Below are positions 51,137 to 60,078 of a DNA stretch of 64,000 nucleotides, piece after piece; the first letter of the stretch is position 1, and every line of letters begins with the position of its first letter. The stretch spans positions 5,270,001 to 5,334,000 of the forward strand of contig OZ245788.1 of assembly GCA_965228065.1 (NCBI GenBank), read 5' to 3'. The position numbers and the translations under genes are program-made. Origin of the DNA: Sphingobium_A sp965228065. GTDB lineage: Bacteria; Pseudomonadota; Alphaproteobacteria; Sphingomonadales; Sphingomonadaceae. The notes beneath the pieces were generated by a model. It was given only the letters and a program-made list of their open reading frames with translations, did not search any database and was not told the origin of the DNA.

Positions 51137-52459
51137 CTAGGTCCGCAAAAAATGCAGCGACCGGAATTTCGACCGGAACGCAGTGACCCGATCGCCAAGC
51201 GACGTCGGGTCGCTGGCCGTCAGAGCCTCTGCGATCAGGTCCGCCAGCTCTGGCATGTCTGCGGCGGTCATCCCCCAGCGGACGATTTCGGGGGTGCCGA
51301 AGCGCAGCCCGTTAAAGTCACCCGTAACCGCCTCGACAGGAAGCCCGATGCCCGACGCAAGCAGGTTGGCGCCGCGCAGATGCTTCGCAGCATTGTGACC
51401 GCCGCCATAGGTGGCCGCACGAACCGCGAGTTGATGGGATTCGGTGAACCCCCGGGATCCGCGTAGAACCGGGATGCCGCGACGATCGAGCTCCTGTGCA
51501 AGCATCGACGCGGTCGCCCGCATCTCGCCGGCATAGGCTTGGCCGAATTCCTTCCAGTCGAGCAGCGCGATCGCCAGCGAGGCGGTTTTCGCCACATCGA
51601 AATTGGCGGTCAGCCCCGGATACGCAATCCGCTCGATCCGCTCGGCCAGTTCGGCATCGTCGGTCATGAGCAGGCCCGACGGCGGGCCGCCAAGGCTCTT
51701 GTAAGTGCTGCAACTCATCAGATGCGCGCCTTCGCGAAGCGGCTGCTGCCACTCCCCGCCCGCGATGACGCCGCACAGATGCGCCGCATCGAACAGCACA
51801 TAGGCACCGACCTCATCCGCGATCGCGCGGATCTCACGCAGCGGATGCTGCCACAGGTTCAGGCTTCCACCGATCGTGATCAGCTTCGGCCGGACTTGCC
51901 TGGCGAGTTCGGCCAACGCGCCGACATCGACGGTATAGCCGTCGGGATCGATCGGCGCCGGATGGATATCCAGTCCGTAGAAGCCGGCCGCACCCGCACG
52001 ATGGTGCGTCACGTGCCCACCGATCGTGTCCGGTGGAGCGATGATACTGTCGCCGGGCTTGCAGGTCGCCATGAACGCATAGAGATTGGCCATGGCGCCA
52101 GACGCCAGCCGGAACTCGACATGGCGTGCGCCGAAGACCTCCGCCGCAAGCTCCGCCGCGATGGCCTCGATCCGCTCGATCGCCTCCAGGCCCATCTCGT
52201 ATTTGGCGCCGGGATAGCCCAGCGACGGGCGGCTCCCCAGGCCACTGGCCAGCACCTGCTCCGCGCGCGGGTTCATCACATTCGTGGCGGGATTGAGGTT
52301 CACGCACTCGACCTCGTGAATCCGCCGGTTTTCATCGATCAAATGATCGATCTGGGCATGGATCGCATCCGAGGATTGATCAGCCACCGAGGTCGATATG
52401 GCCTGGACAAGATCGTCACTCTCGCTGCCGACCCAGGATCGACGCGCCAACATATTCAT
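51137..52459 (-). CDS. Serine hydroxymethyltransferase-like PLP enzyme
   Basis: 440 residues. SHMT/glycine-dependent aldolase signatures: SRPSLGYPGAKYEMG near 76-90, LASGAMANLYAF, the PLP Asp and neighbouring His in LFDAAHLCG (Asp224, His227) and the Schiff-base Lys254 in STYKSLGGPPSG, where housekeeping SHMT reads THKTLRGPRGG. The divergence suggests an aldolase or SHMT with a specialised substrate rather than the main glyA, although a role in the glycine/C1 pathway of this window cannot be excluded. Downstream of the PhyH dioxygenase gene by 91 bp on the same strand. The ribosome site is weak, so the start may lie at the second Met (52453). Confidence 0.8.
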   Translation of the reverse strand: MNMLARRSWVGSESDDLVQAISTSVADQSSDAIHAQIDHLIDENRRIHEVECVNLNPATNVMNPRAEQVLASGLGSRPSLGYPGAKYEMGLEAIERIEAIAAELAAEVFGARHVEFRLASGAMANLYAFMATCKPGDSIIAPPDTIGGHVTHHRAGAAGFYGLDIHPAPIDPDGYTVDVGALAELARQVRPKLITIGGSLNLWQHPLREIRAIADEVGAYVLFDAAHLCGVIAGGEWQQPLREGAHLMSCSTYKSLGGPPSGLLMTDDAELAERIERIAYPGLTANFDVAKTASLAIALLDWKEFGQAYAGEMRATASMLAQELDRRGIPVLRGSRGFTESHQLAVRAATYGGGHNAAKHLRGANLLASGIGLPVEAVTGDFNGLRFGTPEIVRWGMTAADMPELADLIAEALTASDPTSLGDRVTAFRSKFRSLHFLRT

Positions 52460-52550
52460 AATATTTATCTTTCTCTGATAACGGCACAGCCGATGCCGCG
52501 CGAGGAGGCCCTTGCCCGAGGCCCAACCGGGCCCCGGTTGCGATCAGTGG

Positions 52551-53333
52551 TCAGGCCGCGGGCTCCAGCAGGCAGTCGTCGGAAAGCGGACGGACGGGCG
52601 TCAGGTCGCGATGGTGACGGAAATCCTCGCGGCTCTCCTTGCTATAGGCATTGTCGACCGGATTCAGGATGAGGGAGAAAATGCTGCGGTTCCACGGCGA
52701 GATGTTCGGCGGCGATCCGTGGACGAGGCAATCGCCGAAGATCAGCGCGGTTCCGGCGGGTCCCGTCGCGGAGACCATGGGGCAGGTTTCCGCAATCTCG
52801 CGGACCTTGTCCTCCTCGACCACCCAAAGCGGATAGCTGGTGGAGACATTGTCGTGCCAGGTCGCGACGCTGCCGAACTTGTGCGAACCCTGAAAGAAGT
52901 AAAGCGGGCCGTTGAATTCCGTCACATCGTCCAGGAAGATATGCAGGTTGAGCGCCAGCGGCTTCGCCACGCCATCATCCTGATGATGCGTCGAGAAATC
53001 CTGATGCCACTGCCATTGCTCCCCCTCGAACGCGGCCTTGACGTTGATCTTGACCTGCTGAACGTAAAGATCCTGGCCGGCGATTTGCTGCGCCGGCTCT
53101 ACCAGTCGCGGATGACGGACCAGCCGCGCGAAAACCTCGTCACGCAGGTGAAGCCCCATGGCCGTACGAACAACACCGCTCTTTTTTTCTTTGACGTTCG
53201 CAGGGTCATCCTCCCCGAACACTCTTTGCATCGCGCTTCGGATTTCAGAAACCTCCTCTAGTGAAAAGAGATTCGGGATCACCAGGAACCCGTTCTGATG
53301 ATACTCATCAACTAGAGTGTGCGGGAGTTTCAT
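52551..53333 (-). CDS. PhyH-family Fe(II)/2-oxoglutarate dioxygenase (ectoine hydroxylase-like)
   Basis: 260 residues. The iron triad is His110-x-Asp112 (QWHQDFSTHHQDDG) and His205 (DCLVHGSPPNIS), with Arg216 as the probable 2-oxoglutarate ligand. The WHxDFxTxH-x-DDG stretch and the HGSxxN motif resemble EctD-type ectoine and proline hydroxylases, so the substrate is probably a free amino acid or derivative. It is first in a unit with the SHMT-like gene. Hydroxylation followed by aldol cleavage is a natural sequence for the pair (inference). A 15-bp motif lies 127 bp upstream. Confidence 0.85.
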   Translation of the reverse strand: MKLPHTLVDEYHQNGFLVIPNLFSLEEVSEIRSAMQRVFGEDDPANVKEKKSGVVRTAMGLHLRDEVFARLVRHPRLVEPAQQIAGQDLYVQQVKINVKAAFEGEQWQWHQDFSTHHQDDGVAKPLALNLHIFLDDVTEFNGPLYFFQGSHKFGSVATWHDNVSTSYPLWVVEEDKVREIAETCPMVSATGPAGTALIFGDCLVHGSPPNISPWNRSIFSLILNPVDNAYSKESREDFRHHRDLTPVRPLSDDCLLEPAA

Positions 53334-53812
53334 ATTGCCTTTCCTCTATTACACGTCACGCCGTTGCCGCTTACATGTCAACATGGGGACAAACGACCAA
53401 TCGGATCACCGATAAATGGCCGATCCGGCGACGGTCGCAAGCCAGTAATACTGGCCCGGAGAGATAGGCATTCTAATTCTGCGCTGCCCATGACTGAGCA
53501 CAAATCAAAATGTCCGATTTTGAGCGCCTTTTTTCTTTTCCCGGCCGCATCACAGCGCCTGATGCCACTACGCCTTTTCCAACGAGGCGCTCGACGTCGC
53601 GGAGACAGGTCCGATGGATTTCGGGGATGTCCTTGATCGAGTCCGCTGGAACACATTCGCTCCGCTTACCGAAGCTGGAGGACTGGTGTTCGCTTACGGG
53701 TCGGGACTTACCCGGAGACCCTGCATCAGCGGTGAAAGCGGTTGAGTCGGATCTTCGCACGGATCACCAAGGGCGATCACCATGGACGGCCTGCCCGGCT
53801 ACGGCCTTGCGA
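53334..53812. other. 479-bp intergenic region upstream of PhyH dioxygenase gene
   Basis: Holds the 15-bp motif copy at 53460-53474. Several short frames exist on both strands without ribosome sites. One 60-codon stop-to-stop frame around 53570-53750 on the plus strand looks peptide-like in composition but matches nothing I know. I call no gene. Confidence 0.4.
53460..53474. promoter_or_regulatory. 15-bp intergenic motif, copy upstream of PhyH gene
   Basis: AGAGATAGGCATTCT. Similarity to the 49935-49949 copy extends loosely into the following bases (AAT..GC..TGCC against TATGCTGTGCC), which supports a genuine shared site. Confidence 0.4.
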
Positions 53813-54028
53813 TCAGGCGGAGCAGCCTGAAATGTCGTTCCGTTGCCGTGGACCGTACGGCGTAGCGTCAGACACGAATTGCGCGAACTGCACTTCGACC
53901 GCCAGTTTCAGCCTGCTCAACCGGGCAGTGACCGCTTCGTCCACAGGCTGCCGTTGGGTTTCGCGCGCGATCAGTTCCGTGAGCCTGCCATATTCGCGCT
54001 GCAGATAGCTCAACAGAAATTTGGACAT
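53813..54028 (-). CDS. Small DUF465 (YdcH-like) protein
   Basis: 71 residues. AAGGAG 7 nt before the ATG at 54028 makes this a convincing small gene. The sequence is a helical hairpin (LLSYLQREYGRLTELIARET, then VTARLSRLKLAVEVQFAQF) like DUF465 proteins, whose second helix usually carries an R/K-L-K-x-x-L pattern. Function unknown; cytoplasmic; no operon partner. Confidence 0.65.
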   Translation of the reverse strand: MSKFLLSYLQREYGRLTELIARETQRQPVDEAVTARLSRLKLAVEVQFAQFVSDATPYGPRQRNDISGCSA

Positions 54029-54434
54029 GATCCGCTCCTTGAGCCTTCGCCGTCTCTCGGCAACTTTGGACTCCGGTCATGATTGGGTATCGGAACGACG
54101 TCATTCAATGGGCGCATGCGACGAGTTGCGGCATGTGATCGCCAAAGGGTGACGCACCGGCGCTCATGGTTCGAGGCATCCCCCACACGCCCCCTAGCCG
54201 GCCATGGCCAACGAACGGGTCTCGAGCAGATAGAGCCCCGTCATGCGCGCGAACGGGCGAACGAGACCCGGTCTTCACCGCTCTCCGCAATATCGCAGCC
54301 GATCTGCGCGCCGATCCCTGCCCGACAATCGGACCACAGCAGACACGCCCGTCGAAAGGATGCAGATCAGGCGCGAGCATGGTGACTCTGCGCCTGCACT
54401 TGTGTTGGGAAGCGATGTCGAGCACGGGGCGCAG
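54029..54434. other. 406-bp intergenic region between divergent genes
   Basis: Between the DUF465-like gene and yjbQ. A plus-strand frame in phase with yjbQ starts at 54243, but its N-terminal 64 residues are Arg-rich and unlike the family. I see no gene or clear site. Confidence 0.4.
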
Positions 54435-54860
54435 ATGGCAATATGGCAAAGCGCCACGACACTGGAAGTCCAGACCGGTCGCCCCGGCCTGGTCGAGGTG
54501 ACCGATCGGGTCGCCGCATGGGTGGCCCGCACGGGGATGCAGCTCGGGCTGCTCACGATCTTTTGCCGGCACACCTCCGCCTCACTCCTGATCCAGGAGA
54601 ATGCGGCGCCCGAGGTGCGGTCCGACCTGGAGAGGTACTTCGCGCGGATCGCGCCCGAGGATCCCACCGCCTATGCGCATGATGATGAAGGGCCCGACGA
54701 TATGCCCGCGCATTTGCGCGCCGCGCTGACCCAGATCCAGCTCTCAATCCCGTTGATCGACGGACAACTCGCCCTGGGAACATGGCAGGGCATCTACCTG
54801 TTTGAACATCGACGAAAACCGCACCGGCGTTCGCTCGCCTTACATCTGATCGGCGAATGA
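54435..54860 (+). CDS. YjbQ/UPF0047 family protein
   Basis: 141 residues from the ATG at 54435 (MAIWQSATTLEV), the family's usual start and length. Signatures: FCRHTSASLLIQENAAPEVR, DDMPAHLRAALTQ and LGTWQGIYLFEHR. Members form trimers with a metal-like histidine site, and E. coli YjbQ shows weak thiamin-phosphate-synthase activity in vitro; the true role is unsettled. It stands alone ahead of the Sel1-repeat gene. Confidence 0.92.
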   Translation: MAIWQSATTLEVQTGRPGLVEVTDRVAAWVARTGMQLGLLTIFCRHTSASLLIQENAAPEVRSDLERYFARIAPEDPTAYAHDDEGPDDMPAHLRAALTQIQLSIPLIDGQLALGTWQGIYLFEHRRKPHRRSLALHLIGE

Positions 54861-54971
54861 CCCGAGGAGCATCGCCGATGCGACAGGATCGAAGACAATG
54901 ACCGAAACGCCGCAACCAAGGCACACTGTCGAGGCCGGACTATACAGGCACGAGACCAAGGCGAGCGATCG

Positions 54972-55982
54972 GTGAGAGCTTGGCTGGCTGGCCTCGGCCT
55001 GGGGCTGTTGATGGCGCTGTGTCTGGGGCTCGGTTGTCCGGCCTCCGCGCAAGACGCTCAGGCCGAGACGATCGAGAATGCTCCTTCCGTCGAGAACCCA
55101 ATGCCGCTTTGCGAAGAGAGCGATGCGGATGCGTGTACCCGGCTCGGCTTCATTCATCTCGAAGGTGACGGCGTTCCTCGCGATGAAGCCCGGGGAGCGG
55201 AGCTTTTTGCGAAGGCTTGCCATTTCGGGAGCATGCGGGCCTGCACGATGGCCGGCTATCTCCATGGCGCCGGACGAGGCGTCGAATTGTCGCCCGACCG
55301 GGCAGCCTCCTATTACGCCCTGGCCTGCAATGGCGGCGAGGCGACCGGCTGCTCCAATCTCGGCCTCGCCTATATCGGCGGGGATGGCGTACCGAAGGAT
55401 CCGGTCCGGGCGGCTCAGCTGTTCCAGCAGTCATGCGACAGGGGCGGCAAGGACGGCTGCGCCAACCTCGGCGCCTCCTATTCATTGGGCAAGGGCGTGA
55501 AGCGCGATCATCGGCGTGCGGCGCGACTGTTCGGGCAGGCTTGCGATGCCGGCGACCAGCATGCCTGTTACAATCTCGGCGTGCATTATCGTGACGGCCT
55601 TGGCGTCCCACGCAACTATAAGCGCGCCGTCTCGCTATTCGAACCATCCTGCCAGGCGGGCGATGCGAGCGCCTGCGGCAATCTTGGCATGATGGTGGAT
55701 GACGGACGCGGCACCGGCAAGGACCGCCAACATGCCCTTTCCCTGTTCGAAAAGGCCTGCGGGCTCGGCGAGGCCGAAAGCTGCTTCTCGCTCGGCAGGG
55801 CCTATCAGACCGGACATGGCCGCGAACGCGACATCGCGCGCGCGATCGAACTGCTGGAACGAACACTGAAGCTTGACCCCGAGACATCGTCCGCGGCCGG
55901 TGCGACAAAGGCGTTGGCTCTTGCGCGCGCAGAGAGCAGCGCCTCGGATGCCGGCGAGATCGCTCGGTCAAAAGAACCGTGA
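54972..55982 (+). CDS. Exported cysteine-rich Sel1-repeat protein
   Basis: 336 residues from a GTG at 54972 with a signal peptide (RAWLAGLGLGLLMALCLGLG, cleavage at ASA). The body is a run of about seven Sel1-like repeats of ~36 residues (GDGVPRDEARGAELFAKAC type). Nearly every repeat carries a cysteine pair seven apart or so (ACH...RAC), as in Helicobacter Hcp proteins, where they form disulfides that pin each helix pair. Probably a periplasmic scaffold or stress protein. The neighbouring gene encodes another cysteine-rich exported protein with weaker repeats, 66 bp downstream. Confidence 0.88.
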   Translation: MRAWLAGLGLGLLMALCLGLGCPASAQDAQAETIENAPSVENPMPLCEESDADACTRLGFIHLEGDGVPRDEARGAELFAKACHFGSMRACTMAGYLHGAGRGVELSPDRAASYYALACNGGEATGCSNLGLAYIGGDGVPKDPVRAAQLFQQSCDRGGKDGCANLGASYSLGKGVKRDHRRAARLFGQACDAGDQHACYNLGVHYRDGLGVPRNYKRAVSLFEPSCQAGDASACGNLGMMVDDGRGTGKDRQHALSLFEKACGLGEAESCFSLGRAYQTGHGRERDIARAIELLERTLKLDPETSSAAGATKALALARAESSASDAGEIARSKEP

Positions 55983-56048
55983 ATCTGCCCTTTGCGCACG
56001 TCCCTCGCGTGTGTTCGCGGGAATAATGATGGTTTTGACAGGACGATG

Positions 56049-57314
56049 ATGAAAATTATGCCCAATCGGCTGATCCGTATGTTCGCCCCTGTTTTCGGCG
56101 CAATGCTGGTCGCGCTCTGCTCAACGGCGGCGACGGCCTCCGCCAACGCGGGCGACGAGAATGTGTTGACCTGCCGGATCCAGGGCCAGGAGCGGGAGGC
56201 ATCGATTTCGGTTGCGGGCACGCGCGCGATCTACCGTTACGGGCGACCGCTGCTTGCGCCGGAACTGACGCTGACCAGCCAATTGGCCGATCTGGATTAT
56301 CGGCGAAAAGATGGTGCCGGCGACACGATCGACGAGATCGCGACCTTCACAAACGGCGACACCGCCTATCGCTTCGCCGCCGGTTTTCGTGACGGGCTGG
56401 AACCGGACCCGTCGGCTTTTCATCCGTTCGGGCTGCTGACCGTCAGCCGCGGCGGCAAGACCCTGGCCACGCTGGCATGCCGCCCGGACACGATCGATCG
56501 CGTCCCTGACCGGCTGCTGGCGCGCATGCGCGAGCTTGGGCGAGAGCGGACCTCCGACAATCTGACATTCCCCAACTATCCCATTCAATATCCGCAACGG
56601 GCCAGCCAGTCGCCCCCGTGCAAGGCCGACACCAACGTCGACACCTGCTGGAGCCGCGGCGTCAGCGCCGCGCGCGGCGGCGATCTGCGCGGCGCGCTCG
56701 AACATCACGACATGTCATGTGACGCGGGTCTGATCACCGCCGGCTGCTATGAGGCGGGCAAGCTTTATCTGCACAACCGGCAATTGCGCGATTATGCCCG
56801 CGCGCAGCAGCGGTTCACCCGCGTGTGCAACGGCGACGATTCGGGCCAGGGCCCCTATGCGTGCAAATATCTGGGCTGGATGCAGTTGACCGGAACCGGG
56901 GTCAAACGCGATCTCGACACGGCGTCGACCATGCTGGCGCAGGCCTGTTTCCTGCATAATGATGCGCTTCTGATCGACCCGGAGGGCTGCCACTTCCTGG
57001 CCAGGGCGGTTCTCGAAACGCGCGATCGTTCACCCCGCCGCGATGCGGTCGCGGACTATGTCGCCTATATCTCGCTCGCGCAGGCATGCACCGACGGTGC
57101 CAGGACGGTCTGCGATGAAGCGCGTAGGCTCTATCAACGGGACGCGGCACGCGGTGCCGCCTGGATCAAGCGCTGTGACGAGGATCTCGAGCGCCGTGGC
57201 GCAACGACATCGTGCGCGGGGTTGGCCAAGATCGAGGAAGACTATGATGCCGCAATCGCCATGCGACGTCAGCTTCGCTCGCTTTATCGGGATGTGGTGA
57301 ACACTGCGGATTGA
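56049..57314 (+). CDS. Exported cysteine-rich protein with Sel1-like C-terminal half
   Basis: 421 residues from the ATG at 56049, chosen for AGGA 5-6 nt upstream (the ATG one codon earlier is too close). Signal peptide KIMPNRLIRMFAPVFGAMLV with cleavage near ATA. The N-terminal ~170 residues are beta-rich and unrecognised. Residues ~190-400 show degenerate TPR/Sel1 repeats with paired cysteines (DTCWSRGVSAARGGDLRGAL; CYEAGKLYLHNRQLRDYARA). Likely periplasmic and a partner or paralogue of the preceding Sel1 protein. Function unknown. Confidence 0.75.
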   Translation: MKIMPNRLIRMFAPVFGAMLVALCSTAATASANAGDENVLTCRIQGQEREASISVAGTRAIYRYGRPLLAPELTLTSQLADLDYRRKDGAGDTIDEIATFTNGDTAYRFAAGFRDGLEPDPSAFHPFGLLTVSRGGKTLATLACRPDTIDRVPDRLLARMRELGRERTSDNLTFPNYPIQYPQRASQSPPCKADTNVDTCWSRGVSAARGGDLRGALEHHDMSCDAGLITAGCYEAGKLYLHNRQLRDYARAQQRFTRVCNGDDSGQGPYACKYLGWMQLTGTGVKRDLDTASTMLAQACFLHNDALLIDPEGCHFLARAVLETRDRSPRRDAVADYVAYISLAQACTDGARTVCDEARRLYQRDAARGAAWIKRCDEDLERRGATTSCAGLAKIEEDYDAAIAMRRQLRSLYRDVVNTAD

Positions 57315-57514
57315 CGCGCGATGGGGTCAGCGGCTCCGTCCCCCCTTGGCAAACGCACTGGCGACCGAGTGATCACGCATGTCCTGCCGAAAAACGTCGG
57401 TCGAACCTGCAGTGCGCAAAATGTCGATGATATTTGGGAGAACCGGCCGCGGACTTCCTCGACGAGGAAACTGCCCTCTTCGGCTACATGCCATTAATTT
57501 TTCGAAGAAAATCA

Positions 57515-57591
57515 TGGTAGCGGAGGAGGGACTTGAACCCCCGACACCCGGATTATGATTCCGGTGCTCTAACCAGCTGAGCTACTCCGCC
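57515..57591 (-). tRNA. tRNA-Met (anticodon CAT)
   Basis: 77-nt cloverleaf on the minus strand: acceptor GGCGGAG...CTCCGCT with G-T closing pair, D-arm AGCTCAGCTGGTTAGAGC, anticodon stem CCGGA/TCCGG around ATCATAA, T-arm GTCGGGGGTTCAAGTCCC, and genome-encoded CCA. It reads as elongator tRNA-Met; tRNA-Ile with modified C34 is the only alternative for this anticodon and is less like this sequence. Confidence 0.93.
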
Positions 57592-57646
57592 CCAAGGGCA
57601 TGCGCCGTGGCGCGGAGGCGGGCTATAGTGGGCCATTTGGAGGCGG

Positions 57647-58153
57647 TCAACCGCGGAACGGGTGCCGCGAGAAGAGTTCCCATAACCCGTCGCGATAATG
57701 CCAGGCAGCCAGGCCGGCGATTGCGAGCGGATATGGCCGAAAATCGCGGGATAGCGTGCGTTGCAGCGCCTTTGCCGCGGCTTGGTCGACCTTGTTCTGG
57801 ATGGTCACATGCGGCCTCCAGCCCGCACGATCCTGCGGCGACAACAGGCTGTCGAACGTGTCGGCCAATTGCGCACGCATATCCTCCAGCTCAGGGCTTT
57901 CGACGCGCAGCGCTGTGCCGCGACCAAGGTCGAGGATACCCACAATACGCGCGGTCGGCGGAGCGCCCCTGCCCTGTTCGGCAAGGCGCGCCTTCAGCTC
58001 CACGCCGATCGACGGGGGCAAATGATGAAACAGCGTGAGGTGCGCATCGAGTCGATTGCGCTCCACCGGATAATGCGCGCGGCGCAGCGCGGTGAGGCGC
58101 GCATGGTCGGCGGGGCCGAACAGCGCCGATACGATGATCGGCGCCGTCTCTAT
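57647..58153 (-). CDS. 2H phosphoesterase (2'-5' RNA ligase/LigT-like), start uncertain
   Basis: About 168 residues with both catalytic HxT motifs: HLTLF in the first half and HVTIQ in the second, the mark of the LigT-like 2H superfamily. The first conserved strand (APIIVSALFG) begins at about 58144. No ATG, GTG or TTG lies in frame between it and the kup stop, although the frame stays open far upstream inside kup in a shadow phase. The first ordinary start is a GTG at 58066, which would remove strand one. I give the outer limit at the overlap with the kup stop. Either a rare start codon is used or the sequence has an error. Confidence 0.75.
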   Translation of the reverse strand: METAPIIVSALFGPADHARLTALRRAHYPVERNRLDAHLTLFHHLPPSIGVELKARLAEQGRGAPPTARIVGILDLGRGTALRVESPELEDMRAQLADTFDSLLSPQDRAGWRPHVTIQNKVDQAAAKALQRTLSRDFRPYPLAIAGLAAWHYRDGLWELFSRHPFRG

Positions 58154-60078
58154 ATCTCGACCTGACTGCCGAGCTCGACCACGCGGTTGGGAGGGAGCTT
58201 GAAGAAGTCCATCGCGCTTTCGGAATTGCGCATCATCCAGGCGAACAGCCGCTCGCGCCACAGCGCCATGCCGGGCCGTTCCGAAGGCAACAGTGTCTGG
58301 CGCGCCAGGAAGAAGCTGGTGTCCATCATCTTGAACTCTGCACCGCAGCCCGTGACCAGCTTGAGCGCCGTCGGCACGTCCGGTTCCTGCATGAAACCGA
58401 ACTTGATCACCAGACGATGGAACCCCTGCCCCAGATCTTCGAGCTGGCAGCGATTCTCCTGCACGACGAACGGAACGTCGGCGATCTTGACGGTCAGCAG
58501 GATCACCCGCTCGTGCAGCACCTTGTTGTGCTTCAGATTGTGGAGCAGCGCATGGGGCACGCCATCGGCGGTCGATGTCATGAACACAGCGGTGCCCGCC
58601 ACGCGCGTCGCGGAATTCGCCGCCGAGGTGACGAAGACCTTCACCGGCATCGCCGCCTCGCGCATGCGTTCGATCATCAGCTTGCGGCCGCGCGACCAGG
58701 TGGTGAGCATGGTGAAGGCGAAGAAGCCCACGGCCAGCGGGAACCAGCCGCCATCGGGCACTTTGGTCAGATTGGCCGCGAAATAGGCCAGATCGACAAC
58801 CAGGAAGACCGCAAGCGCCAGACCGGCGCCCAGCTTGTTCCACTTCCACAGGCTGAACAACACCACGGCGAGCAGGCAGGTATCGATGAACATCGCGCCG
58901 GTCACCGCGATGCCATAGGCCGCAGCCAGGTTGCTCGACGATCCGAAGAACAACACGAGCAGGATCACCGCGACGCACAGCGCCCAGTTGATCACGGGGA
59001 TGTAGATCTGCCCCGCCGCGCTGGCGCTGGTGTGAAGGATCTGCAGACGCGGCATGAAGCCGAGCTGGATCGCCTGCTGGGTCAGCGAGAAGGCGCCCGA
59101 GATCACTGCCTGGCTGGCGATGACGGTCGCCATCAGTGCGAGAATGACGAGCGGAAGACGCAGACTGTCAGGGGCAAGGATGAAGAACGGATTCTTGATC
59201 GCCTCGGCCGCGCCCGCGGGGTCGAGCGAGAGGATCATCGCACCCTGCCCCAGATAGTTGAACATCAGCGCCGGGAGCACGAAAAACAGCCAGGACACGC
59301 GGATCGGGTTGCGCCCGAAATGGCCCATATCGGCGTAGAGCGCCTCGGCGCCGGTCACGGCAAGCACGACCGATCCGAGCGCCAGGAAAGCGAGCATCTT
59401 CTCGCCGACAAAGAACTGGACGGCGTACCAGGGGTTGAGTGCGATCAGGACCGTAGGATCGCGGATCACCTGGGCCAGGCCCAGCACGGCGATGGTCACG
59501 AAATAGACAAGCATGATCGGCCCGAAGAGCTGGCCGACCCGCGCCGTTCCACGCGCCTGGATCGAGAAGATGAAGATCAGGATGGCAACCGCGATGGGCA
59601 GGATCCAGGGCGCGAAACGCGAATCGACCGTGACCAGGCCTTCCGCTGCAGACAGCACGGACATGGCCGGGGTGATCATCGAATCGCCGTAGAACAGCGC
59701 CGTCGCGAACACGCCGAGCATCACGATCGGTGCGGTCCAGCGTTTGGTACTGCCGGTCTCGCGATTGATGAGTGCCAGCAACGCGAGGCTGCCGCCCTCA
59801 CCCTTATTGTCGGCGCGCATGATGATGGTGACGTATTTGATCGTGACCACGATCATCATCGACCAGAAGATCAGGCTGAGCACACCATAGATATGCAGCT
59901 GATCCGGCACCAGTTTGTGGTGCTCGGACGTGAAGGTTTCACGGAACGCGTAGATCGGGCTGGTGCCGATATCGCCGAACACGATGCCGATCGCCGCCAC
60001 CGCAAGCTTGGCAAGCGGTTGGCGATCTGGCGTGTGCGAAAGCTCTGCAGCCTCCACATCCTTTGCCGATGTGCTCAT
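58150..60078 (-). CDS. kup: Low-affinity potassium uptake protein Kup
   Basis: 642 residues, the normal length. About 12 membrane helices, with the signature FGDIGTSPIYAFRETF in the first and NKGEGGSLALLALI shortly after, and a cytoplasmic C-terminal domain of ~170 residues. It is a K+/H+ symporter of the KUP/HAK family in the inner membrane. Its stop overlaps the start region of the LigT-like gene. Housekeeping function. Confidence 0.96.
   Translation of the reverse strand: MSTSAKDVEAAELSHTPDRQPLAKLAVAAIGIVFGDIGTSPIYAFRETFTSEHHKLVPDQLHIYGVLSLIFWSMMIVVTIKYVTIIMRADNKGEGGSLALLALINRETGSTKRWTAPIVMLGVFATALFYGDSMITPAMSVLSAAEGLVTVDSRFAPWILPIAVAILIFIFSIQARGTARVGQLFGPIMLVYFVTIAVLGLAQVIRDPTVLIALNPWYAVQFFVGEKMLAFLALGSVVLAVTGAEALYADMGHFGRNPIRVSWLFFVLPALMFNYLGQGAMILSLDPAGAAEAIKNPFFILAPDSLRLPLVILALMATVIASQAVISGAFSLTQQAIQLGFMPRLQILHTSASAAGQIYIPVINWALCVAVILLVLFFGSSSNLAAAYGIAVTGAMFIDTCLLAVVLFSLWKWNKLGAGLALAVFLVVDLAYFAANLTKVPDGGWFPLAVGFFAFTMLTTWSRGRKLMIERMREAAMPVKVFVTSAANSATRVAGTAVFMTSTADGVPHALLHNLKHNKVLHERVILLTVKIADVPFVVQENRCQLEDLGQGFHRLVIKFGFMQEPDVPTALKLVTGCGAEFKMMDTSFFLARQTLLPSERPGMALWRERLFAWMMRNSESAMDFFKLPPNRVVELGSQVEI

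Noticed and set aside
53473..53830. Small open frames on both strands upstream of PhyH
   Set aside because: They overlap one another, lack ribosome sites and show no recognisable protein sequence.
58154..58978. Upstream extension of the LigT-like frame through kup
   Set aside because: The extension is out of phase with kup and has shadow-like composition; only the part after about 58153 resembles the family.
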